A model generated the notes under the pieces. It was not told the origin of the DNA, did not search any database, and was given only the letters and a program-made list of their open reading frames with translations. Shown piece by piece: positions 45,672 to 52,913 of a stretch of 64,000 nucleotides of DNA. This stretch comes from Prosthecobacter vanneervenii (GTDB lineage: Bacteria > Verrucomicrobiota > Verrucomicrobiia > Verrucomicrobiales > Verrucomicrobiaceae), in assembly GCF_014203095.1 (NCBI RefSeq), contig NZ_JACHIG010000015.1:48096-112095 (forward strand), written 5' to 3'. The stretch's first letter is position 1. Each line of letters opens with the position of its first letter. A program made the translations under genes and the position numbers.

Positions 45672-45682
45672 TGCCAGTGGCA
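45672..45682. promoter_or_regulatory. Palindrome TGCCAGTGGCA in the AraC/aldolase divergent gap
   Basis: An 11-bp perfect dyad, with a second CAGTG at 45694-45698 spaced 19 bp in direct orientation. The gap is only 76 bp, so it probably overlaps both promoters. AraC-type regulators bind direct half-sites about 21 bp apart, which makes this a weak candidate site. Confidence 0.3.
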
Positions 45683-45738
45683 AACATTCAACGCAGTGAG
45701 AGGTTGCCTTGGAGGCCGCTCCCGAGTCCCTTCCGGGC

Positions 45739-46647
45739 ATGTCCCAACCCCTTAGCGGCATTATTCCCCCACTTGTCACCCCACTGCGTGATCGCGACAC
45801 GCTCGACTGCGCCGGTTTGGAGCGCCTGATCGAGCATCTGATCGGCGGGGGAGTCTCCGGATTGTTCATTCTCGGCACCACAGGTGAAGGCCCGAGCCTG
45901 AGCTACCGGCTGCGCCGTGAGCTGATTGACCGCACGTGCAAACAGACGGCGGGACGCGTGCCGGTGCTGGTGGGAATCACGGACACCTCGTTTACAGAGA
46001 GTGTGAACCTGGCCAAGCACAGCGCCGACGCCGGAGCGACGCATGTGGTGACAGCGCCACCCTACTACTTCCCTGCAGCGCCGCCGGAGATGCAGGAGTA
46101 CATCCAGGATCTGGTGGCAGAAATGCCGCTGCCGATGTTTTTGTACAACATGCCGGGTCTGACAAAGGTGAGCTTTGAGATCGACCTGGTGCGCCGGGCG
46201 CTGGACATGCCTGGTGTCTGCGGGGTGAAGGACAGCTCGTGTGACATGATCTACTTTCACCGGCTGATCGAGGTGGCGAAGCAGCGTGCGGACTGGAGCG
46301 TGCTGGTGGGGCCTGAGGAACTCACCGCCGAAGCCGTGCTGCTGGGTGGACATGGCGGGATCAACGGAGGGGCGAATCTGAACCCGAAGCTGTATGTGGA
46401 AATGTATCAGGCGGCTGCAGCACAAGATTTGAAGCGCACCCGCGAACTGCATGCGCAGGTGATGCAGCTGGCGGGGAGCATTTACACGGTGGGCAGACAC
46501 AAGTCCGCGATCATCAAGGGGATCAAGTGCGGGCTGTCGCTGCTGGGCATCTGTGAAGACCACATGGCGGAGCCGTTTCAGCGGTTCCGTGAGCCTGAGC
46601 GGGCGATGATTCGTGAAAGGCTTGTGAAGCTGGGATTGATCTCTTAA
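45739..46647 (+). CDS. NanA/DapA-superfamily class I aldolase (putative N-acetylneuraminate lyase-like)
   Basis: 302 residues from the ATG at 45739. The family TIM barrel is shown by GLFILGTTGEGPSLSYRLR, the catalytic Tyr in MFLYNMPGLTKVSFEI and the Schiff-base Lys in MPGVCGVKDSSCDM. The segment after YNMPG lacks the Arg of true dihydrodipicolinate synthases (YNxPxRTG), so DapA is unlikely. The neighbouring sialidase-fold genes favour sialic-acid or a related keto-acid sugar as substrate; KDG-type aldolase is an alternative. It is the first gene of the plus-strand cluster and lacks a signal peptide, so it works in the cytoplasm on imported product. Confidence 0.85.
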   Translation: MSQPLSGIIPPLVTPLRDRDTLDCAGLERLIEHLIGGGVSGLFILGTTGEGPSLSYRLRRELIDRTCKQTAGRVPVLVGITDTSFTESVNLAKHSADAGATHVVTAPPYYFPAAPPEMQEYIQDLVAEMPLPMFLYNMPGLTKVSFEIDLVRRALDMPGVCGVKDSSCDMIYFHRLIEVAKQRADWSVLVGPEELTAEAVLLGGHGGINGGANLNPKLYVEMYQAAAAQDLKRTRELHAQVMQLAGSIYTVGRHKSAIIKGIKCGLSLLGICEDHMAEPFQRFREPERAMIRERLVKLGLIS

Positions 46648-46659
46648 AACCCAAACGCC

Positions 46660-47988
46660 ATGAAATTTGCCCCGCTACTCTACCTTGCCATCTTCCTGCT
46701 GATCCAATGCGATCTCCACGCCCAGATACCCGGAGGTTTCAGCGCCCTCTCTCCAAGAGACAAGGAGGCGCTTGCCGCTGCTGCGTTTGCGGTGAAGACG
46801 AAGGATCCGAAGCTGAAGCTGGAAGGCATCGCGAGTGGAGAGAGCCAGGTGGTTGCTGGGTTGAACTTCAAGCTGGTGCTGAATGTGCTGGATGGCAGCA
46901 CGCCTAAACAGGCGGCAGTGGTGGTGTGGCACAAGCTGGACAGAAGCCATGAACTGACCTCCTGGGAATGGCTGGGAGCTGCCAAACCGCAGCCTGGGGT
47001 GCTGAAGACGGAGTACATCTATGACACGGGGCCGTACCCCTCGGTGCATGCGACGACGATCGTGGAAACGCCGACGGGGATGGTTTCGGCGTGGTTTGGC
47101 GGCACGGCGGAGAAGAACCCGGATGTGTGCATCTGGGTGTCCCGACTGGTGGATGGCAAGTGGACAGAGAGCGTGGAGACGGCCAATGGCGTGCAGCCAG
47201 ACGGCACGCGGCACCCGACGTGGAATCCCGTTTTGTTTCAACCACGCAACGCACCGCTGATGCTGTTTTACAAGGTGGGTCCGTCGCCGAGCACCTGGTG
47301 GGGAGAGCTGAAAACCTCCACGGATGGCGGCAAGACGTGGTCGGCTACGCAGAAGCTGCCGAAGGGGATCTTTGGCCCGATCAAGAACAAGCCAGTGCAG
47401 CTGCCGAATGGGGACATCCTGTGCCCAACGAGCAATGAGACCGACACCAAACCAAGCGCGTGGGCTATCTATTTTGAGCGGACGAGTGATCTGGGCAAAA
47501 CGTGGCAGCGCACGGAGCTGCTGCATGACGGGCTGAAGGTGAGCGCGATCCAGCCGAGCATTCTCTTCCTGGGTGGTGAGAAGATCGAGGCGGTGGGACG
47601 CACGCGGCAGGGGAAGGTCTTCCAGATCGCCTCCGATGATCTCGGCAAAACCTGGGGTGAGATTTCGCTGACTGAGCTGCCGAATCCGAACTCGGGGACA
47701 GATGCGGTGACGCTGAAGGACGGAAGGCATCTGCTGATCTACAACCACACGGCGAAGGGCCGCAGCCCGCTGAACCTGGCGGTGAGCAAGAATGGCAAGG
47801 TGTGGGAAGCGGCACTGGTGCTGGAGGACGAGCCGAAGAGGGAGTTTAGCTATCCGGCGATCATTCAGACGAGCGACGGGCTGGTGCATATCACGTACAC
47901 GTGGAAGCGCCAGAAGGCGAAGCACGTGGTGATTGATCCGGCCAAGCTGGAGCTGAAGCCGATCGTGAACGGGCAGTGGCCGCAGTGA
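46660..47988 (+). CDS. Sialidase-fold exo-glycosidase (BNR_2 type)
   Basis: 442 residues with signal peptide MKFAPLLYLAIFLLIQCDLHA. An N-terminal beta domain of about 120 residues precedes the six-bladed propeller. The propeller shows YPSVHATTIVETPTGMVSAW, FGGTAEKNPDVCIWVSR, and Asp boxes TSTDGGKTWSA, RTSDLGKTWQR and SDDLGKTWGE. This is the BNR_2/exo-alpha-sialidase-like family; sialic acid specificity is not proven. It lies 12 bp after the aldolase gene, so release and cleavage of the sugar may be coordinated. Confidence 0.85.
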   Translation: MKFAPLLYLAIFLLIQCDLHAQIPGGFSALSPRDKEALAAAAFAVKTKDPKLKLEGIASGESQVVAGLNFKLVLNVLDGSTPKQAAVVVWHKLDRSHELTSWEWLGAAKPQPGVLKTEYIYDTGPYPSVHATTIVETPTGMVSAWFGGTAEKNPDVCIWVSRLVDGKWTESVETANGVQPDGTRHPTWNPVLFQPRNAPLMLFYKVGPSPSTWWGELKTSTDGGKTWSATQKLPKGIFGPIKNKPVQLPNGDILCPTSNETDTKPSAWAIYFERTSDLGKTWQRTELLHDGLKVSAIQPSILFLGGEKIEAVGRTRQGKVFQIASDDLGKTWGEISLTELPNPNSGTDAVTLKDGRHLLIYNHTAKGRSPLNLAVSKNGKVWEAALVLEDEPKREFSYPAIIQTSDGLVHITYTWKRQKAKHVVIDPAKLELKPIVNGQWPQ

Positions 47989-48008
47989 GCTTTTCCTGGA
48001 CTGTCCGC

Positions 48009-49277
48009 ATGCAGAAGCACCTATTTCATTTCACGGCCTTGGCCACGGTCATTGCGGTCCAAATGACCGCCGCTGCACCCAATGCGGAGCTGGTGAAACA
48101 GACTGACCAAGCGTGGGAGGTGACGTGGAACCGCTTCTACCTTCCCAAAGTGCAGACGTTTGGCGATTACCTGAGCAGCTATGAAAAGGGCAAGGAACAG
48201 GCACATCTGCCGACAGCTGAGGAGGTGAAAAAGCAGTATCCGAACCCGTGTGGCTACAGCACGGGCATGGAGGATGGCGCGATTCTCGGCGGGGCGATGC
48301 TCAGCGTGCTGTGCGACCGCTTTGCGGTGACAGGAGACGAGGGACTGCTAGAGAAGGCGGCGGGTGTGTTTGCGGGGCTGAGGCGCTGCGCGACCGTGCA
48401 TGGGGTGCGTGGCTTTGTGGCGCGCAATGTGTGCCCGGAGGATGGGCGGAGCGTGTATATCAACTCATCGCGAGATCAGGTGACGCACTTTGTGCATGGG
48501 CTGTGGCAGTATTACCGCAGCCCGCTGGCGGATGAGACGACGAAGAAGGATATCCGTGTGGTGCTGGCGGATGTGGCGGAGCGAATGCTTGCTTTTGTGA
48601 CGCCGGAGAATGATTTTGATTTCTGCCGTGCAGATGGGACACGCTGCCCGCTGGGCATCTGCCGGATGTGGAATGTGCAGCCGCATGAAGCCGCACGGCT
48701 GCCGATGATTTATGCGACAGCGTGGGATGTGACGCGTGAAGAACGCTACCGCGAAGCCTGGAGGCGCTATGCGGCAGACGCCATCGCGCAATCAGCCGCG
48801 CCTGGTGAGAACAAGCCGGCCTATGCGCTGCTGCAGATGCAGTGCTCTCTGGAGGTGCTGCATGAACTGGAACCGGATGCCGCGCTGAAGGCCACGATTC
48901 ATGAACGGATGATGCATGTGCGCGAGCTGGCGGCGAAACGTTTTGACAGTGTGCGGGCGCAGATTGCCAAGAAGAGCGCGGAAGAAATGCGGATGACCGG
49001 ACCGGACTGGCGGAAAGTGCCTGAGTGGAGGAACCAGAAGGGCTACCCGAATCCGCAGTGGGGTCCGTTTCGCGAGATCTGGCATATCACGCGTGAAGCC
49101 GGGGAATCTGGGCTGATCCTGCTCATGGTTGAGCCCGGCGCGCTCTCCGAAGCGCAGCAGACCGCGCTGGCAGGACTGATCCGAGAGTTTGATTATGCGC
49201 ACAACTCCAGCTGCGGCGTCATTTACCACCTGGCTGCGTACTGGAAGGCGCGCCGCAACCATCTGCTGGCCAACTGA
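48009..49277 (+). CDS. Exported protein, probable alpha/alpha-barrel glycosidase-like, unknown specificity
   Basis: 422 residues from the ATG at 48009, with leader HLFHFTALATVIAVQMTAAA. It is mostly helical, with regularly spaced aromatic and acidic segments: TGMEDGAILGGAMLSVLCDR, VRGFVARNVCPEDGRSVYIN, SRDQVTHFVHGLWQYYRSPL and REAWRRYAADAIAQSAAP. This pattern suggests a six-hairpin (alpha/alpha)6 barrel as in unsaturated-uronyl hydrolases or heparinase-like enzymes. I do not recognise a specific family, and a catalytic residue cannot be named. The start lies 20 bp after the previous stop, inside the cluster. Confidence 0.55.
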   Translation: MQKHLFHFTALATVIAVQMTAAAPNAELVKQTDQAWEVTWNRFYLPKVQTFGDYLSSYEKGKEQAHLPTAEEVKKQYPNPCGYSTGMEDGAILGGAMLSVLCDRFAVTGDEGLLEKAAGVFAGLRRCATVHGVRGFVARNVCPEDGRSVYINSSRDQVTHFVHGLWQYYRSPLADETTKKDIRVVLADVAERMLAFVTPENDFDFCRADGTRCPLGICRMWNVQPHEAARLPMIYATAWDVTREERYREAWRRYAADAIAQSAAPGENKPAYALLQMQCSLEVLHELEPDAALKATIHERMMHVRELAAKRFDSVRAQIAKKSAEEMRMTGPDWRKVPEWRNQKGYPNPQWGPFREIWHITREAGESGLILLMVEPGALSEAQQTALAGLIREFDYAHNSSCGVIYHLAAYWKARRNHLLAN

Positions 49278-49278
49278 T

Positions 49279-50466
49279 ATGACTCCGAACCGGATGAAAG
49301 GCCGCCTCTTTGCCACCTGCCTGTGGTTATCCGCCGTGCTGCCGTGTGTTTGCATGGCGGAAACGGGGGATGCACGTGACGTGCGTGTGATCCGCACCGC
49401 CGAGCAGGAGCCGCGGGCGGCGCTGCTGGGGCAGCCGAGTCTGGCGCTATGGAAGGAGAAGCATCTGGTGGCAGCGTACCAGCTTGGCATCGCTGGAAAG
49501 ACGGACATGGGCAGCATTGATGCAGTGGTGTCCACCGACGACGGGCAGAGCTGGAGCATCCCCAGCACCATCTTTGACAGCACGGAGCGGCATGGGGCCA
49601 TGCAGTTTGGCTACTGCAATGCGGTGCTGTACAAGCCGCCGGGACAAGAGGTGCTGTGGTGCTTTGCGATGCGCTGCCCACTGAACTATGCGGACAGCGA
49701 GGACTCGCACCTGGCCGCAGCGTACAGCGGTGACGGGGGGCGCTCGTGGAATCCCGTGGAGCTGGCGATGCATTACACGGGACCGCTGGTGATTCTGGGA
49801 GAGATCCAGCGGATCGAGGAAGACGGGCACCCGGTGTATGCGATGCCCGCGCACCGCAACACGAAGCGGGCTGATCCGCATGGCACGAGAGAGCATTTTG
49901 TGCTGCGTAGCACCAGCCTGATGGACTGGCACTTGGGTGGCTATGTGCCGCTGCCAAAAGGACGCGAGATGTTTCTGCATGAAGGACAGATCGCCGTGAT
50001 GGATGCAAAGAAGGGGCAGCTGAAGATGGTGATGCGCACCTCGACTGGAGTGCCAGAGGGGAAGCTGATGGATGGAGGAGCGCTGAATCCGCCACGGGCA
50101 TGGTCAAGCAATAGCGAGGATGGCGGGCGCAGCTGGAGCGTGGCGAAAGAAGAGCCGGAGCTGTGGAACACGGTCTCTGAAGCGTGGTATGGCCGCAGCG
50201 GAGATGGCAGGCTGCTGTATGTGTATAATGACGGCCCGACATTCAGCCGAATGGCGCTGCGATACAAAGTGAGCAACGCCTATGGCGTGTGGGGACCGGA
50301 GCGGACCTTCTTTGATGAGAGCATTCACAATTCCTACCCCACGCTGATCGAGGTGGCTCCGGGTGAATTTCGTGCGGTGTGGGACAGTGGAGATGCCAAA
50401 CGCCACCGGCGTGCGATCCGCTTTGGCAAGCTGAGCCTACCAGACCTGAAACCGGCGGCTCCGTGA
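49279..50466 (+). CDS. Sialidase-fold (BNR) exported protein
   Basis: 395 residues from the ATG at 49279, two bases after the previous stop; an ATG at 49294 is an alternative. The signal peptide is around MKGRLFATCLWLSAVLPCVC. Asp boxes are VSTDDGQSWSIP, YSGDGGRSWNP and NSEDGGRSWSV. LGQPSLALWKEKHLVAAYQL and HNSYPTLIEVAPGEFRAVWD mark the propeller ends. The fold is shared by sialidases and other exo-glycosidases. Part of the cluster's set of non-identical paralogues. Confidence 0.78.
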   Translation: MTPNRMKGRLFATCLWLSAVLPCVCMAETGDARDVRVIRTAEQEPRAALLGQPSLALWKEKHLVAAYQLGIAGKTDMGSIDAVVSTDDGQSWSIPSTIFDSTERHGAMQFGYCNAVLYKPPGQEVLWCFAMRCPLNYADSEDSHLAAAYSGDGGRSWNPVELAMHYTGPLVILGEIQRIEEDGHPVYAMPAHRNTKRADPHGTREHFVLRSTSLMDWHLGGYVPLPKGREMFLHEGQIAVMDAKKGQLKMVMRTSTGVPEGKLMDGGALNPPRAWSSNSEDGGRSWSVAKEEPELWNTVSEAWYGRSGDGRLLYVYNDGPTFSRMALRYKVSNAYGVWGPERTFFDESIHNSYPTLIEVAPGEFRAVWDSGDAKRHRRAIRFGKLSLPDLKPAAP

Positions 50467-50519
50467 GGGGCCGCGTGACGCAGCGCCTTTCATTTCATCT
50501 TCTTTTTTACAGGCTGTTT

Positions 50520-51698
50520 ATGACATACCCCCATCCCATCCTCCGTGCCCTCTTTGTGGCGCCGATCCTAGCCCTGAACGTCTTTGCCGCTGATGATGCG
50601 AAACTGGAGATCGATGACTCCGCGAAGAAGAAAGCGGCGGCACCCACTATCGCGCTGCCTGCGGATCAAAAGCAGAATGTGATCATCTACAAGGAACCGG
50701 GGCGCTATGGGGGCTGGCCTGCGAATCATGGGCTGTGGCAGTGGGGAGATGAGCTGGTGGTGGGGTTTACCTCCACGTGGTACAAGCAGACGACAACGGA
50801 TCACCGTATTGACCGAACGAAGCCGAGTTATGAGATCCAGGCGCGCAGCGTGGATGGAGGCAAGACGTGGAAGACGGAAGAGAACCTGCCTTTTGCAGAT
50901 CACACCCAGGAAGCCAAGCCCACACCACTGACGACGCCGTTTGATTTCACCGCGCCTGATTCAGCGCTGATGTTTCGCTTTGGCAGCCTGCATGCGGGCC
51001 CCTCGTGGTTTTACACAAGCCTGGACCGCTGCAAGACGTGGCAGGGACCTTACTCGTTTGCGGTGGAGGGAGTGGACCGCATCTGCACGCGCACAGATTT
51101 GATCATTCTGGGCAAACACGACTGCCTGATGTTCGGGAGCTGTGGAAAGAAGAACGATGGCAAGGAGGGGCGTGTGTTTTGCGCAAGGACGACGGATGGT
51201 GGACTGAGCTGGAAACTGGTCTCGCTGATCGGGCCGGAGCCGATGGAGGGCGGGTATGCGATCATGCCGTCATCACTAAAGTTGAAGGATGGGACGCTTT
51301 TGACCATGATCCGGCGTTCTGATCCGAAGGTGTCGGGGTTTATCGAAGCGTGGCGCAGTGCGGACATGGGCAAGACGTGGACGATGACCGGAAAAGCGGT
51401 GACACGAATCGGGGGCAATCCCCCTGCCCTGGTGCAGCTGCAGGACGGACGTGTGGCGGTGAGCTATGGCTACCGCCACAAGCCCTCGGGAATGCGGGCG
51501 TGCATCAGCGCAGATGGCGGAGTGACGTGGGGGCCGGAGATCGTGCTGCGGGAGGATGGGTTTGACGGGGATCTGGGGTATCCGCGCAGTCTGGTGAGGC
51601 CTGACGGGCGGGTGCTGACGGTGTATTACTACAACGGGCCGAAGGAGGATGACCGGGCGATCGAGGGGACGTTTTGGACGGCTCCATTGGGGAAATGA
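50520..51698 (+). CDS. Sialidase-fold (BNR) exported protein with five Asp boxes
   Basis: 392 residues from the ATG at 50520, with leader TYPHPILRALFVAPILALNV. Five Asp boxes are visible (RSVDGGKTWKT, TSLDRCKTWQG, RTTDGGLSWKL, RSADMGKTWTM, ISADGGVTWGP), more than in the neighbouring paralogues, as expected for a full six-bladed propeller. A family-type end is RSLVRPDGRVLTVYYYNG. It probably acts as an exo-glycosidase or glycan-binding protein in the periplasm or outside the cell; the substrate is unknown. Confidence 0.8.
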   Translation: MTYPHPILRALFVAPILALNVFAADDAKLEIDDSAKKKAAAPTIALPADQKQNVIIYKEPGRYGGWPANHGLWQWGDELVVGFTSTWYKQTTTDHRIDRTKPSYEIQARSVDGGKTWKTEENLPFADHTQEAKPTPLTTPFDFTAPDSALMFRFGSLHAGPSWFYTSLDRCKTWQGPYSFAVEGVDRICTRTDLIILGKHDCLMFGSCGKKNDGKEGRVFCARTTDGGLSWKLVSLIGPEPMEGGYAIMPSSLKLKDGTLLTMIRRSDPKVSGFIEAWRSADMGKTWTMTGKAVTRIGGNPPALVQLQDGRVAVSYGYRHKPSGMRACISADGGVTWGPEIVLREDGFDGDLGYPRSLVRPDGRVLTVYYYNGPKEDDRAIEGTFWTAPLGK

Positions 51699-51735
51699 GA
51701 GAGGTTTGCGGATGTTGGCCAAGACAGGATGGAAG

Positions 51736-51759
51736 CCGCACTCGGAGAGTGCGGACCAC
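51736..51759. repeat. Dispersed hairpin element, copy C
   Basis: CCGCACTC-GGA-GAGTGCGG-ACCAC between GGATGGAAG and TCCGCGCCGGG, inside the 146-bp gap of the sialidase cluster. It is preceded by GGTTTGCGGATGTTGGCC, which resembles the G/T-rich repeats near copy B. Confidence 0.85.
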
Positions 51760-51844
51760 TCCGCGCCGGGCAGTGCGGCAGGTTTGGGAAACTCGACCGC
51801 TTTTCCGCTAGGAAGAGCGATGTGGAGCGTTTGAGGTAGCATTC

Positions 51845-52816
51845 ATGAAAACTCTTTTTTTCTCCCCGGCTTCCTGCCGTGTGATTTTCGCAGCCTGTGT
51901 TGCTTTGCTGGCGTGTGATTCTGCGTTTGCGCAGAGCAAGGCACCGAGCCTGCCAACGGGGATCAAGATGGAGAAGGACATCTCCTACATCCCAGATGGT
52001 GATGAGGCGCAGAAGCTGGACCTCTACCTGCCTGAGAAGACGGCGGAGAAACCCCTGCCGCTGATCGTGCACATCCATGGCGGCGGGTGGATGGGAGGAA
52101 GCAAGTTTCCGTGTGCGGTGGCTGGCATGGTTTTGAAAGGGTATGCGGTGGTGAGCGTGGAATATCGCTTCAGCCAGAAGGCGAAATTTCCGGCGCAGAT
52201 CCAGGACTGCCAGGCGGCGATCCGCTGGCTGCGTGCGCACAGCAAGGAGTATCAGATCGACCCCGAGCATGTGGGAGTGGTGGGAGGGTCGGCGGGCGGG
52301 CATTTGTCCTCGCTGGTGGGCACGGCGGGCGGAAAAAATGCGTTTCCGAAAATCGGCGGCAATGATGAGCAGCCTGACCGGGTGCAGGCGGTGTGCGACA
52401 TCTTTGGGCCGTCGGATTTCAGCACGGTGGTGCAGCAGGCGATGGAGGACAAAAATGTGAAGAACATCTTTGAGTTTAACACGCCGAAGGATCCGTATTC
52501 GGAGCTGATCGGAACGAAGCTGGATGACAAGGAGAAGGCGGATGCGGTGAGCCCGGTGCATTATGTGAGCAAGGACAACCCGCCTTTTCTGATCCTGCAT
52601 GGCACGCATGACACGCTGGTGCCGTATGCGCAGAGTGTGGAGTTTGCCGAGGCGCTGAAGGCACAGGGGGTGGAAACGTGGCTGCAGACGCTGCCGGGAT
52701 CCGGGCATGGCGGGCCTGCGTTTGGCAAACCAGCGGTGATCCAGCTGATGCAGAACTTTTTCGACAAATACCTCAAAGGTGCGGACGTGCCGATCGCGCT
52801 GGTGCCAGAAGCGTAG
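51845..52816 (+). CDS. Exported alpha/beta-hydrolase (acetyl-esterase/BD-FAE-like)
   Basis: 323 residues. The leader SPASCRVIFAACVALLACDS could be a signal peptide or a lipoprotein signal. The oxyanion motif HIHGGGWMGG is followed by the nucleophile elbow VVGGSAGGHLSS (Ser), the acid in LHGTHDTLVPY and the His in LPGSGHGGPAFG. This is the hormone-sensitive-lipase/bifunctional-feruloyl-esterase type. Such enzymes remove acetyl or acyl groups from polysaccharides or sialic acids, which would help the neighbouring glycosidases. Substrate assignment is inference. Confidence 0.85.
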   Translation: MKTLFFSPASCRVIFAACVALLACDSAFAQSKAPSLPTGIKMEKDISYIPDGDEAQKLDLYLPEKTAEKPLPLIVHIHGGGWMGGSKFPCAVAGMVLKGYAVVSVEYRFSQKAKFPAQIQDCQAAIRWLRAHSKEYQIDPEHVGVVGGSAGGHLSSLVGTAGGKNAFPKIGGNDEQPDRVQAVCDIFGPSDFSTVVQQAMEDKNVKNIFEFNTPKDPYSELIGTKLDDKEKADAVSPVHYVSKDNPPFLILHGTHDTLVPYAQSVEFAEALKAQGVETWLQTLPGSGHGGPAFGKPAVIQLMQNFFDKYLKGADVPIALVPEA

Positions 52817-52913
52817 GTGGCGGTGGAGGCGCCGAAGCAGATCGGAAAGTAAACGGAGGCTCTTTGCCAGTCGCTTTTTTTCGCCCGGCCATTCACTTTT
52901 ATCCAAGACCCCC

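Noticed and set aside
45739..46647. Assignment as dapA (dihydrodipicolinate synthase)
   Set aside because: The Arg of the YNxPxRTG motif is missing (YNMPGLTK here), and the neighbours are glycan genes and not lysine genes.
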